Source: Spirulina sp. CS-785/01
GTDB lineage: Bacteria > Cyanobacteriota > Cyanobacteriia > Cyanobacteriales > Spirulinaceae
Length of the DNA: 64,000 bases
NCBI RefSeq assembly: GCF_028330525.1
Contig: NZ_JAQMSD010000148.1
Coordinates: 1-64,000 of the forward strand
Direction of reading: 5' to 3'
The notes beneath the pieces were generated by a model, which was given only the letters and a program-made list of their open reading frames with translations, had not been told where the DNA came from and searched no databases. The position numbers and the translations under genes are program-made. Position 1 is the stretch's first letter. Each line of letters opens with the position of its first letter. Below are positions 9,854 through 18,311 of the stretch, piece by piece.

Positions 9854-9917
9854 AGAAACCGGGTTTCTGATGAAATTTGGATGCAGAATATCGGGGTTTG
9901 GGAGAAACCTAGTTTCT
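9854..9917. repeat. AGAAACC palindrome-ended element, copy B
   Basis: The left end AGAAACCGGGTTTCT is intact; the right end is changed in the centre (AGAAACCTAGTTTCT). The interior keeps the GCAGAATATCGGGG-like core. It lies downstream of the gene debris and upstream (in map order) of hepT. Confidence 0.75.
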
Positions 9918-9965
9918 TAAAACAATCTCTCGTGTGATGGGCGTTTACAGAGTGTATAGTGTGCT

Positions 9966-10307
9966 TTATTGTTCTGGAGGAATCAAAGGTTCTAAAATAG
10001 TAATGAGTTGAGGAAGACTATTTTGGGTCACGTCCCAAATAATTTCTAAACTGATGCGATTATATTCATGTACGATGCGGTTTCGCATTCCAATAATATT
10101 ACGCCAAGGAATACTGGGTAATTCGGCTTGAGACTCCTCTGAAATTCTACCAGCCGCTTCACCAATAATTTCAATTTGACGAGTGACTGCGGCTTGACGC
10201 ATCAAGTCGGTTTGAAACCCTTCCCACTTGACTTCTGCGACAAACTCTTGAGCGAGTTTGGCCCCATTGAGCATATCTAGGAGATAGTGGAGTTCACGAG
10301 GCTGCAT
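9966..10307 (-). CDS. hepT: HepT-like (DUF86) toxin
   Basis: 113 residues. The protein is a HEPN-domain RNase-like toxin of the HepT/MntA class. The diagnostic R-x4-H-x-Y motif is present as RNRIVHEY near residue 78. The helical pattern (RQIEIIGEAAGRI) is typical of DUF86. It overlaps the upstream mntA gene by 14 bases, so the pair is translationally coupled. In characterised systems MntA inactivates HepT by AMPylating the tyrosine of this motif; the Tyr is present here, so the same control is likely. Confidence 0.88.
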   Translation of the reverse strand: MQPRELHYLLDMLNGAKLAQEFVAEVKWEGFQTDLMRQAAVTRQIEIIGEAAGRISEESQAELPSIPWRNIIGMRNRIVHEYNRISLEIIWDVTQNSLPQLITILEPLIPPEQ

Positions 10308-10338
10308 AGATCACTTGTGCTGATTCTAAGATGGCTTG
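10266..10338. repeat. Direct repeat R1 across mntA/hepT junction
   Basis: 73 bases spanning the 3' end of mntA and the start of hepT recur with a few substitutions at 10644-10716, 378 bases away. The second copy is not part of an intact gene and is probably the scar of a partly deleted tandem copy of the toxin-antitoxin operon. Confidence 0.85.
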
Positions 10339-10611
10339 ACGACGTAGATAATTTTGGCTTTGTTCAATGCTTCGACGTTCCACTAAATCTACGTTTCTTT
10401 GAAAAATGGCTTGTAATTCTTCTTCCATATCTAGTAAGTCTCCAATGGTGTTTTTCACATCATCAGAGAACGCAACCAGTACATCAATATCGCTGCGGTC
10501 TGGATGAAAATCCTGTCTCAACACAGAGCCAAATAACGCCAACTCTTGGATGTTCCACTGTTGACAAAATTGGGCTATTTTTTCATAACTGATAGGGATT
10601 TGAAGTGTCAT
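10294..10611 (-). CDS. mntA: MntA-like minimal nucleotidyltransferase antitoxin
   Basis: 105 residues. The nucleotidyltransferase core reads LFGSVLRQDFHPDRSDIDV: the Gly-Ser is followed by Asp-x-Asp metal ligands with 11 rather than the usual 10 intervening residues. This is the antitoxin of the HepT/MntA pair and would transfer AMP to the HepT tyrosine. It is first in the operon and its 3' end overlaps hepT. A 73-bp copy of the mntA/hepT junction lies upstream at 10644-10716. Confidence 0.85.
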   Translation of the reverse strand: MTLQIPISYEKIAQFCQQWNIQELALFGSVLRQDFHPDRSDIDVLVAFSDDVKNTIGDLLDMEEELQAIFQRNVDLVERRSIEQSQNYLRRQAILESAQVIYAAS

Positions 10612-10643
10612 AAAGGGCGAGGGGGAGCAAGTTTTCTCTCACT

Positions 10644-10716
10644 ATTGAGCATATCTAGGAGAGAGTGAAGTTCACGAGGCTGTATAGATCACTTGTGCTG
10701 ATTCTAAGATGGCTTG
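10644..10716. pseudogene. Remnant of a second mntA/hepT junction
   Basis: On the minus strand this copy still encodes the last residues of MntA (AILESAQVIY) and the first bases of hepT, where the original ATG context has changed. Nothing of the remaining genes is left. Directly beside it lies copy C of the palindrome-ended element. Confidence 0.75.
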
Positions 10717-10737
10717 TAGATCATTGCGGAAGTGTCG

Positions 10738-10802
10738 AGAAACCGGGTTTCTTATCAAGGGTGAGTACGGAATATGGGGTTTGGGAGAGAAACCCGGTTT
10801 CT
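10738..10802. repeat. AGAAACC palindrome-ended element, copy C
   Basis: Both 15-bp ends are perfect (AGAAACCGGGTTTCT and its reverse complement), and the interior carries the TACGGAATATGGGGTTTGGG core. It lies just downstream of sdhB (minus strand) and beside the mntA/hepT remnant. Confidence 0.85.
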
Positions 10803-10842
10803 TGGCTCAAATGCACATTTTCTCTTTTTTGTCAAGACTCTT

Positions 10843-11832
10843 TTACATTTTTTTCCGTTCCGCTTCTTGGACTCGTTCAATTAAAGAGCGCACTTCCTCC
10901 GTTCCCTCCGAGGGGTGAAATTTAAGGGGGAATTTGCCATTGGCTACCATCCGTAATCCCAAGGGGGTAATGCTCAATAAGCCGCGAATGTCTTGGAAAT
11001 AATTGCCGACTACATATAAACCAAATTTCCGTTCATCAATCCATCCCCCTTCTTTCACCAGTTCGATGAGGACTTTGCGGTGACGAATGGGGCGATTGGT
11101 GGTTTTATCGTGGCGATCGAGCAGTTCTCCTTTTATTTTACCGATCTGATCCATGGGGGCAACGTCCATGGGACAGACATAGTTACATTGATAACACCGG
11201 GTACATCCCCACGCCCCATCAAGACTGTTATATTCTTCTAACCGTTGCTCGGTTTGGGTGTCGCGGGAGTCGGTGGCCATGCGGTAGGCTTTGGCTAAGG
11301 CATGGGGCCCGACAAAATCGGGGTTGACTTCTCTGGCGTTACATTCGGAGTAGCAGGCCCCACACATGATACAGTTTCCGGTTTGCTCAAGGCGCGATCG
11401 CTCCTCTGGAGTTTGCAGAAATTCCCGTTCCGGGATTGCTCTCCCCTGGGTACTCACATAGGGATCAATCTCTTCTAAGTGATCCCAAAAACTGCGCATA
11501 TCCACCACCAAATCCTTAATTACCGGGAAATTGCCGAGGGGAGCAATGGTGATTTCGGGAGTCTGGCCATTTTCTTGAGGGGAAAAACGCTCAATTTCTT
11601 GGCGGACATTTTCTTTACAGGCTAAGGCTGAACGTCCGTTGATCCCCATGGCACAACTGCCGCAGATGGTGTTCCGGCAATTTTTCCGATAGGCTAACGT
11701 GCCGTCGAGTTCCCATTTAATCCGGTTCAAACATTCTAGAATCGTGTTTCCGGGGGTAACATCTAGCGTATAATCCTGAATCTTGGCGGGACGATTGGAC
11801 GCTTGGCGGAAAATTTTAAAGGTGACTTGCAT
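10843..11832 (-). CDS. sdhB: Succinate dehydrogenase/fumarate reductase iron-sulfur subunit
   Basis: 329 residues from the ATG at 11832 (reading MQVTFKIFRQ), which suits the family better than the longer open frame starting at 11958. The protein passes electrons from succinate oxidation to plastoquinone in the membrane. It has the [2Fe-2S] cluster ligands CRNTICGSCAMG followed by ALACK, then CIMCGACYSECNA for [4Fe-4S] and CTRCYQCNYVCPMD for [3Fe-4S]/[4Fe-4S]. A C-terminal extension of about 90 residues after the last cluster is usual in cyanobacteria. No sdhA is adjacent, which is also usual in cyanobacteria. Confidence 0.93.
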   Translation of the reverse strand: MQVTFKIFRQASNRPAKIQDYTLDVTPGNTILECLNRIKWELDGTLAYRKNCRNTICGSCAMGINGRSALACKENVRQEIERFSPQENGQTPEITIAPLGNFPVIKDLVVDMRSFWDHLEEIDPYVSTQGRAIPEREFLQTPEERSRLEQTGNCIMCGACYSECNAREVNPDFVGPHALAKAYRMATDSRDTQTEQRLEEYNSLDGAWGCTRCYQCNYVCPMDVAPMDQIGKIKGELLDRHDKTTNRPIRHRKVLIELVKEGGWIDERKFGLYVVGNYFQDIRGLLSITPLGLRMVANGKFPLKFHPSEGTEEVRSLIERVQEAERKKM

Positions 11833-12408
11833 ATAAAAAAAAGATAAATTTTTTGCCGAGGGGAGAGGGGTGATAGGCCAATCCAGAGGCGTAAGGCAAA
11901 ATAGGGGCTTGGCAGAAGTCCAGATGGAGGAAACTCCCTTCACCGACGCTCCAGCCATCCCGAATCTCTCCTCTGTTCTAGTTTAAAACATCTTTTCCGA
12001 CCGGGGAAGATTCAGTAAAATTGCCGACGCGATCGCGCCTTTCCCACTATTAGCTAAAATTCTCTGAGCGAGATCAGGTAGTGATTTAGGGAAAATCAAT
12101 GCTTTTTTCCCCCAGGCCAGCATCTTTCCCCGTTCCTCCCATTAGCGAGAACCCAGAAGTGGGATTTTTTTTTCAGCGACTTCCTCTCTGCCTTGGTTCT
12201 GAGAATCCTGCCATTTTTTAAGGTAGGTAAAGTGATCCCCCTCTCATCACCCCTTTTTATAAAATTAGTAAGAAAAAAACTTTTCAATTGACTCCCTTTA
12301 ACGATATATTTCAGATAGGATGATAAAACAGTAGAGACTCCCTTGGGAGAATCTAGGATTTTATCTCAGAGTTCGGAACAATTTTCGTAAGACAAATTTT
12401 GTAAGGCT
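11833..12408. promoter_or_regulatory. Intergenic region between divergent sdhB and cyAbrB genes
   Basis: 575 bases between divergent genes must hold both promoters. On the plus strand, TTGACT at 12288-12293 is a possible -35 box for the AbrB gene, with AT-rich sequence (GATATATT, then TAGGAT) downstream, but the spacing to a clear -10 is not ideal. A HIP1-type GCGATCGC occurs near 12029. An open frame of 63 codons at 12096-12287 on the minus strand has no coding character and is not called. Confidence 0.4.
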
Positions 12409-12804
12409 ATGTCGGAAACTCCTCTAACTGGAAAAGCATTGCTTCAAAAAGTCAAAGAGCTTGCTAACTTGCCTCGTCGAGAAACCGCCAAAAAATGTGG
12501 TTATTACAGCACGACGAAAAGCGGTCAAGTGCGGGTCAATTTGACGGATTTCTATGATGCAGTTTTGGCTGCTCGTGGGGTCGCCCTCGACCCAGATGGT
12601 GCGAAAGATGGACGTGGCCGCGAACCGACCTATCGGGTGAGCGTCCATAAAAATGGCCAAATTGTCATCGGTTCAACCTACACCCAAGAGATGGGATTGA
12701 AGCCTGGAGATGAATTTGAAATTAAACTGGGTTATAAGCATATTCACCTCAAACAGCTGGATGGGAGTGGGGAAGTCGTCAGCGAGGAAGCGGATGTCGC
12801 CTAG
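12409..12804 (+). CDS. Cyanobacterial AbrB-type transcriptional regulator (cyAbrB)
   Basis: 131 residues. It matches the cyanobacteria-specific AbrB family (relatives of Synechocystis Sll0359 and Sll0822), which are abundant DNA-binding proteins that tune carbon/nitrogen, hydrogenase and redox genes. The N-terminal half (LTGKALLQKVKELANLPRRE, then GRGREPTYRVSVHKNGQIVI) is the family-specific module. The C-terminal half (YTQEMGLKPGDEFEIKLGYKH) is the swapped-hairpin AbrB fold, placed at the C terminus as usual for cyAbrB. The gene stands alone, with a small A/T hairpin (12817-12833) after the stop. I cannot say which paralogue it is. Confidence 0.92.
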   Translation: MSETPLTGKALLQKVKELANLPRRETAKKCGYYSTTKSGQVRVNLTDFYDAVLAARGVALDPDGAKDGRGREPTYRVSVHKNGQIVIGSTYTQEMGLKPGDEFEIKLGYKHIHLKQLDGSGEVVSEEADVA

Positions 12805-12816
12805 TCCGTAAGCTCC

Positions 12817-12833
12817 AAGAAAATGCTTTTCTT
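12817..12833 (+). terminator. Weak hairpin after cyAbrB gene
   Basis: AAGAAAA-TGC-TTTTCTT, a 7-bp A/T-rich stem with a 3-base loop, follows the stop codon by a dozen bases. The U-tract is poor, so its role as a terminator is uncertain. Confidence 0.35.
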
Positions 12834-12918
12834 GCGGTGTCTTATTGGGGGGGATATCCAGTCGTCTCACGGGAGATAAACAGAGGTTAAACCCCCAAAG
12901 ACACCCGGATTAGTCATC

Positions 12919-13791
12919 TTGAGCGACAACGCATTCCCAGCATTAAGAATGGTCTTCTCTAGCATGATTTTTGAGTTACTCGAAGGGGTGACAACGGCAC
13001 AATCGTGGCTGAAAGTTGTGACCTTTTTTTGCGCTTGGGGGCTGATTTGGTTGCCGATTGCGGTGGGAGTGTCATTAGCCATCCGTTGGCATCCAGGTCA
13101 ACCCTTAACCTCTGAAAAAAAATTCCCCTTACTGGCCTCTCTTTATCTGATTGTACCGCTAATTGTGTGGGGAACAATGGGAGTGGAGGGGACTTCTTTG
13201 GCCGATTATGGACTGAGTTGGAATTTTTCCTTGCTGCTCTCCCTGGTGGGGGGATTGGGGATGGCAATATTTGGCTTACTCCTCGTTTTTGGCCTGGAAT
13301 CGGGGATCGGTTGGGTGGAATGGCAATGGGAAAATGTCGGGAAATTGCGATCGCAAGTGCTGCCAATTTTAACACTCGGACTGCTTATTGGCCTCATTGA
13401 AGAACTAATTTTTCGAGGGATTTTATACAACATTTTTCAGAGTGATTTAGGACTCACCCTGGCCGCCATCCTTTCCAGTCTCATCTTTGCCCTCACCCAC
13501 CTCCTCTGGGACCAACAAGACACCCTCCCCCAATTCCCCGGCCTCTGGTTGATGGGCATGATCTTAGTCCTTGCACGTCTCGTGGACAATGGCCAACTAG
13601 GACTCGCGTGGGGACTCCATGCAGGTTGGGTGTGGGGGTTAACCTGCTTAGATACCGCAGAATTGATCACCTATACCCCCCAAGCATCCCCTTGGTTTAT
13701 CGGGTTTAACCAAAACCCCCTCGCAGGAATCGCAGGGATCAGTTGTCTATTACTGACAGGTGTGTTATTAGTCACCTTGGGGGGGTTGTAG
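12919..13791 (+). CDS. CPBP-family intramembrane metalloprotease
   Basis: 290 residues if a TTG at 12919 is used; ATGs at 12949 and 12964 give 280 and 275 residues, and I favour 12949 or the TTG. About seven or eight membrane segments are visible. The CPBP/Abi signature is present: EELIFRGILYN (Glu-Glu-x3-Arg, about residue 160), then LTHLLWD and a C-terminal HAGWVWG supplying the metal-binding His residues. The family includes CAAX-type prenyl-protein proteases and bacteriocin-immunity proteins; the substrate here is unknown. It follows cyAbrB by 114 bases on the same strand. Confidence 0.88.
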   Translation: MSDNAFPALRMVFSSMIFELLEGVTTAQSWLKVVTFFCAWGLIWLPIAVGVSLAIRWHPGQPLTSEKKFPLLASLYLIVPLIVWGTMGVEGTSLADYGLSWNFSLLLSLVGGLGMAIFGLLLVFGLESGIGWVEWQWENVGKLRSQVLPILTLGLLIGLIEELIFRGILYNIFQSDLGLTLAAILSSLIFALTHLLWDQQDTLPQFPGLWLMGMILVLARLVDNGQLGLAWGLHAGWVWGLTCLDTAELITYTPQASPWFIGFNQNPLAGIAGISCLLLTGVLLVTLGGL

Positions 13792-14010
13792 CGGGTTGAT
13801 AGTTGAGAGTTGATGGTTAGGGAATTAAACCACAAAGACACAAAGGACACAAAGGGAAGATGGGGAAGATGGGGAAGATGGGGAAGATGGGGGAGATGGG
13901 GGAGAACAAAGAACTAACTATTCCCTGTTTCCTGTTACCTGTTCCCTATTCCACAAACAACAAATAACAAAGAACACAGAACCAACAACAAAGAACAAAA
14001 AATAATTGTT
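13792..14010. repeat. Simple-repeat intergenic region before pcrA
   Basis: It contains a GATGGGGAA nonamer array (about 13857-13900, five units) and several short imperfect repeats (CCTGTTTCCTGTTACC-like and AACAACAAA-like words). No gene was recognised. Confidence 0.6.
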
Positions 14011-16320
14011 ATGACCGATCTACTCTCCCACCTTAACCCCTCTCAGCGACAAGCAGTCCAGCATTTTTGCGGGCCCCTGCTAGTGGTTGCGGGGGCCGGT
14101 TCAGGAAAAACCCGGGCCCTCACCTATCGGATTTTTCATCTGATTAACGAATATAAAATTAATCCTGAGCAAATTTTAGCCGTTACCTTTACTAATAAAG
14201 CGGCACGGGAGATGAAAGAACGTATTGAGCGACTTTTTGCCGAAAAACGCGCTCTACAGCAATATAATAAACCTCTCGATGCTCTCCCCCCGGAAGAACA
14301 AACCGACCTCCGTTCTCAAATTTATAGAAAAATTACCAAACCCCTCTGGATTGGCACGTTTCACAGCCTATTTGCGCGAATTCTCCGCTACGATGTCAAT
14401 AAATATCAAGATGAAAAAGGACGGACTTGGGAGCGCAATTTTACTATTTTTGATGAATCTGATGCGCAAAGCGTCGTTAAAAATATTGTCACCAAACAAT
14501 TTGACCTAGACGACAAAAAATTTAATCCCCGTCGTGTGCGTTATGCCATCAGTAACGCCAAAAATTTAGGCTTAACTCCCAACGACTATTTACAAGAGAA
14601 TCCCAACTATAAAGGCCGTGTTATTGCTGAGGTTTATGATGCGTACCAAAACCAACTTGCGGCTAATAATGCCTTGGATTTTGATGACCTCATTTTAGTC
14701 CCCGTTCGTCTCTTTCAGCAAAGAGAAGATATCCTCGATTATTGGCACAGACAATTTTATCATATCTTGGTGGATGAATACCAAGATACCAACCGCATTC
14801 AATACGACTTAATTCGCCTGCTGACCACCAATGGAGAACCGGATAAAAAGGCTTGGAGTTGGGATAATCGCTCGGTTTTTGTGGTGGGGGATGCCGACCA
14901 GTCAATTTATTCCTTTAGAATGGCGGATTTTCGCATTCTGCTAGGGTTTCAGGAAGATTTTGGGGATGGTTTGCCCGATGAAGATACGCGCACAATGGTT
15001 AAATTGGAGGAAAATTATCGCTCGCGCAAGAATATTTTACAAGCGGCTAATTTTATTATTGAAAATAATACCCAGCGCATTGATAAAATTCTTCGGCCTA
15101 CGCGAGAGGAAGGGGAAGATATTTATATTCATAAAGCGGATAGTGACCAAGCGGAAGCTAAGTTTGTGGTTGACCGCATTGAGTATTTAATGGAAGAAAA
15201 TCCGGAACTCGATGCGGGACAATTTGCGATTTTATACCGTACTAATGCTCAATCTCGCGTCTTTGAGGATGTCTTGCGACAACGGAATCTCCTCTATTTA
15301 ATTGTGGGGGGACTCAAGTTTTATGACCGTAAGGAAATTAAAGACGCTTTAGCATATTTACGAGTATTAGTCAACCCTGCGGATACGGTTAGTTTGTTAA
15401 GAATTATCAACACTCCGCGACGGGGAATTGGGGCAACGACAGTTGATAATTTAATCAATGCTGCTCAAGAGTTGGGTGTTCCTTTGTGGGAAATTCTCAG
15501 TGATGAAACCTCGGTGACGACGCTTGCGGGACGCTCTGCGAAAGCGGTGAACCGTTTTGCAGGGATGATTCAGGAGTATCAGGAGAAGGTTCAAGAGATT
15601 GACGGGGCGGCGATTTTGCGGGATATTATGGAGGATTCTGGTTATTTGCCTGATTTGAAGGAGAAGGGGACGGAGGAAGCGGATAACCGGATTGAGAATA
15701 TTTTTGAGTTGTATAACGCGGTGGTGGAGTATCAGGAGGATAATGAGGATGTCCGCTTACAAGCGTTTTTAGAAAATGCGTCTTTGGCCTCGGATATGGA
15801 TAATTTACAGGAGGATCAGGGGGCTATTTCGTTGATGACGTTACATTCTGCGAAGGGGTTAGAGTTTCCTGTGGTGTTTATGGTGGGGATGGAACAGGGG
15901 TTATTTCCCAATTCTCGTAGTTTAAATGATCCGGCCTCGTTGGAGGAGGAACGACGGTTATGTTATGTGGGGATTACCCGGGCCCAGGAACAGTTATTTT
16001 TAACTCATGCGAGGGAACGGTATTTCTGGGGATCACGGGAGACTTGTATTCCTTCGCAGTTTTTGCAGGAGTTACCGGAGGAGTTAATTGCGCGAAATGT
16101 GAAGCAGATGCGGGTTCGCAAGTCTCGGCCTCAGTCTAAGGTAGTTGAGGGGGATATTGATTGGCAAGTTGGCGATCGCGTGTTTCACAATACTTTTGGA
16201 GAGGGAGAAGTTACGCATATTTTCGGGAAGGGTAAAAAGGTGAGTGTTGCGGTGAAGTTTGCGGAGTTAGGACAAAAGATTCTTGATCCGAAAGTGGCCC
16301 CGATGGAGAAGGTGGGATGA
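14011..16320 (+). CDS. pcrA: ATP-dependent DNA helicase PcrA/UvrD (SF1A)
   Basis: 769 residues, typical for PcrA/UvrD. This 3'-5' helicase works in nucleotide-excision and mismatch repair and removes RecA from DNA. Motifs in order are Q motif LNPSQRQAV (residues 8-16), Walker A GAGSGKTRALTYR (about 27), VTFTNKAAREM, motif II VDEYQDTN, motif III GDADQSIYSFRMAD, motif V MTLHSAKGLEFPVVF, and motif VI CYVGITRAQEQLFLTHA. The C terminus carries the short Tudor-like PcrA tail (GDRVFHNTFGEGEVTHIFG) that contacts RNA polymerase in relatives. It has its own intergenic regions on both sides. Confidence 0.96.
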   Translation: MTDLLSHLNPSQRQAVQHFCGPLLVVAGAGSGKTRALTYRIFHLINEYKINPEQILAVTFTNKAAREMKERIERLFAEKRALQQYNKPLDALPPEEQTDLRSQIYRKITKPLWIGTFHSLFARILRYDVNKYQDEKGRTWERNFTIFDESDAQSVVKNIVTKQFDLDDKKFNPRRVRYAISNAKNLGLTPNDYLQENPNYKGRVIAEVYDAYQNQLAANNALDFDDLILVPVRLFQQREDILDYWHRQFYHILVDEYQDTNRIQYDLIRLLTTNGEPDKKAWSWDNRSVFVVGDADQSIYSFRMADFRILLGFQEDFGDGLPDEDTRTMVKLEENYRSRKNILQAANFIIENNTQRIDKILRPTREEGEDIYIHKADSDQAEAKFVVDRIEYLMEENPELDAGQFAILYRTNAQSRVFEDVLRQRNLLYLIVGGLKFYDRKEIKDALAYLRVLVNPADTVSLLRIINTPRRGIGATTVDNLINAAQELGVPLWEILSDETSVTTLAGRSAKAVNRFAGMIQEYQEKVQEIDGAAILRDIMEDSGYLPDLKEKGTEEADNRIENIFELYNAVVEYQEDNEDVRLQAFLENASLASDMDNLQEDQGAISLMTLHSAKGLEFPVVFMVGMEQGLFPNSRSLNDPASLEEERRLCYVGITRAQEQLFLTHARERYFWGSRETCIPSQFLQELPEELIARNVKQMRVRKSRPQSKVVEGDIDWQVGDRVFHNTFGEGEVTHIFGKGKKVSVAVKFAELGQKILDPKVAPMEKVG

Positions 16321-16806
16321 TGGGGAATTGGGGATTGGGAATAGGGAATAGGGAACAGGGAATAGGAATTAGAGTATTTTTTGTTCACTTGATGAAACCA
16401 CTTGACGAAACCCAGTGTAAAAGTGTTTTACCTTAATTGGGGATTTGTGAGAAGAATTGTTAGGCTGAGAAGGGGTCTATAGGTGCGCGTCTATTTCCCA
16501 TTATCAATATACACCCTTGTCAAGTCAAAGTCAAGCCTTTTTTGAGTTTAAATTTGCCTGAAAATACGTTTTTTTTGGTATTCTAAGGACTGAATAGTTA
16601 CGGTCACTCAACCCGTTTTTAAAGGGTTTTAGCTATTAGACAACTTGGCACATTAACCGTTAATTCTAGCTCATTGTAGGTTGGGTGAAGCGTAGCGTAA
16701 CCCAACATCCCCAAGTTAAAAACGTTGGGTTTCACTCCGTTACACCCAACCTTATATCTTGACAGGTTTAACCCTAAAAAACTTACTACAAACATTGTAT
16801 TTATTG
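16321..16806. repeat. Repeat-rich intergenic region after pcrA
   Basis: 486 bases with no gene recognised. It holds a run of GGGAATAGGGAACAGGG-like short repeats just after pcrA, a CCCGTTTTTAAAGGG-type hairpin near 16613-16630, and a long inverted repeat at 16678-16753 (GGTTGGGTG against CACCCAACC) with the cyanobacterial GGTTGGGTGAAGCGTAGCG sequence. The plus-strand pcrA and minus-strand photolyase genes converge here, so the hairpins may terminate both. Confidence 0.6.
16678..16753. repeat. Inverted repeat AGGTTGGGTG...CACCCAACCT
   Basis: Ten-base outer arms enclose an interior that itself contains GTTGGG/CCCAAC arms and the word GAAGCGTAGCGTAACCC. It resembles the GGTGCGTTAGCGGAGCGTAACGCACC hairpins at 57459-57720, which share the GCG-AGCGTAAC loop logic. 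It lies in the convergent gap between pcrA and the cryptochrome gene. Confidence 0.75.
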
Positions 16807-18270
16807 TTAATTGCTAACAGCCTCTTTATATACTTTTTCATTTGTTTTCACCGACTTAAAAAAGTCCACCACAGGACGGGGATAGTCCACCCCTAACTGG
16901 ACTCCATATTGCTTCTGTTCCCCTTGGGATAGCTTCCAGGGTTCATGAATTAAATGAGGGGGTAACGGTTCTAATTCCGGCAACCAATGTTTGATATACT
17001 TCCCTTGGGGGTCATAGTCCTTAGACTGTTTGGGGATATTGAAATAACGAAACCCTCGCGCATCATTCCCTACCCCGGCCACATAATTCCAATTCCCATA
17101 ATTACTACACACATCATAATCAATTAATAACGACTCAAACCATTCCGCCCCCATTAACCAATGAATCCCTAAATTTTTAGTTAAAAAACTAGCAACATTT
17201 TGGCGGCCTCGGTTGGACATGAACCCAGTGGCGGCAATTTCGCGCATATTGGCATCTACAAGAGGATATCCGGTTTTACCCTCCCGCCATAAATCAAAGC
17301 GTTTCCAGTCCTCTTTCCACGGGAGTTCAATGCCTTGGAGTCCAGAGGAGTAAAACAGTGCGTTGCCGTGTTTCACGCAAATATAGCGGAAATAGTCTCG
17401 CCAGAGTAACTCAAAAATTAACCAATAGGTGGATTGATTTTGGACTCGTTCTTGTTCGTATTGTTGCACTTGGGTATAAATAAACCGGGGAGAGAGACAA
17501 CCCAACGCTAACCACGGGGAAAATTTCGAGGAATAGTCTGGCCCTAACATCCCGTTGCGGGTTTTTTTATACTGTTGTAAACGGTCTTGGGTCCAAAAAT
17601 AATCCTCCACACGCTGCATCCCGGCCCGTTCTCCCCCTTGAAAGGGTAAAACCCCTCGGTCATCAGGGTTAACGGGTTCAACGTCTAAGTCGGCAAGGGT
17701 GGGAATTGTGCCTAAGTCCACTTCCGGAAGGGGGGGGAGGGTGTCTGGGGTGGGGAAGGGGGAACGGATGGTGAAATTTTGTTCAAGTTTTTTGCGAAAT
17801 TGGGTAAAGACTTCTGGGGTGTCTTCGGGGGGGAAGGGGAGGTCATCTCGATGAGAAAGGGTTGACCCCCAAAAGCGGGTTAAGGAGAGATGGAGGGGGT
17901 GGAGTTGGTTCTCGATCTGTTGTTCAACGTAGGTTTCTTCTGCGGTGACTTCTTGATAACAGTACACTGCATCAATGGCTAGGTCTTGACAGAGTTGGGG
18001 GATAATGTCTTCGGGTTTTCCGTGACGAATGAGGAGGTTAGACCCGATGGACTGGAGGGAGTAGCGGAGGTTGGCGATACTTTCAAGGAGAAATTGACTG
18101 CGAAATGATCCGGTTTTGGGAAACCCGTAGGAGGTGCGCGAAAATTGCCGGGGGTCGAAACAGTAGAGGGGGATAATTTGTGCGTTTTGTTGCTGGGCCT
18201 GGTGTAGGGGTTCGTGGTCGTGGAGTCTGAGGTGGTGGCGATACCAGAGGAGGATACGTTGCACAGACAT
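16807..18270 (-). CDS. DASH-type cryptochrome/photolyase
   Basis: 487 residues. Photolyase N-terminal alpha/beta domain from residue 1 (ILLWYRHHLRLHDHEPL) and a FAD-binding helical domain to the end. The pattern RTSYGFPKTGSFRSQFLLES and the C-terminal DVCSNYGNWNYVAGVGNDAR followed by RYFNIPKQSKDYDP are characteristic of the DASH subfamily, which repairs cyclobutane dimers in single-stranded DNA with FAD and an antenna folate. The third residue of the usual W-F-R-N-D-L-R motif region is altered (WYRHHLR). It starts at the ATG at 18270 and faces the small gene at 18312-18542 on the same strand. Confidence 0.93.
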   Translation of the reverse strand: MSVQRILLWYRHHLRLHDHEPLHQAQQQNAQIIPLYCFDPRQFSRTSYGFPKTGSFRSQFLLESIANLRYSLQSIGSNLLIRHGKPEDIIPQLCQDLAIDAVYCYQEVTAEETYVEQQIENQLHPLHLSLTRFWGSTLSHRDDLPFPPEDTPEVFTQFRKKLEQNFTIRSPFPTPDTLPPLPEVDLGTIPTLADLDVEPVNPDDRGVLPFQGGERAGMQRVEDYFWTQDRLQQYKKTRNGMLGPDYSSKFSPWLALGCLSPRFIYTQVQQYEQERVQNQSTYWLIFELLWRDYFRYICVKHGNALFYSSGLQGIELPWKEDWKRFDLWREGKTGYPLVDANMREIAATGFMSNRGRQNVASFLTKNLGIHWLMGAEWFESLLIDYDVCSNYGNWNYVAGVGNDARGFRYFNIPKQSKDYDPQGKYIKHWLPELEPLPPHLIHEPWKLSQGEQKQYGVQLGVDYPRPVVDFFKSVKTNEKVYKEAVSN

Positions 18271-18311
18271 AATTCGCTACTGTAGGAATGACATCGACTT
18301 CCCTGAAGGGT

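Noticed and set aside
10287-10592. Plus-strand frames over mntA (10287-10592) and 10665-10925
   Set aside because: Antisense to the mntA/hepT genes and to the palindrome-ended repeat; the sequences resemble each other only because the 73-bp junction is duplicated.
11833-11958. N-terminal 42-residue extension of SdhB
   Set aside because: The extension has no resemblance to SdhB and the ATG at 11832 starts exactly at the ferredoxin-like domain.
12096-12287. 63-codon minus-strand frame between sdhB and the cyAbrB gene
   Set aside because: No ribosome-binding site, Lys-rich composition from A/T sequence, and it would lie over the likely cyAbrB promoter.
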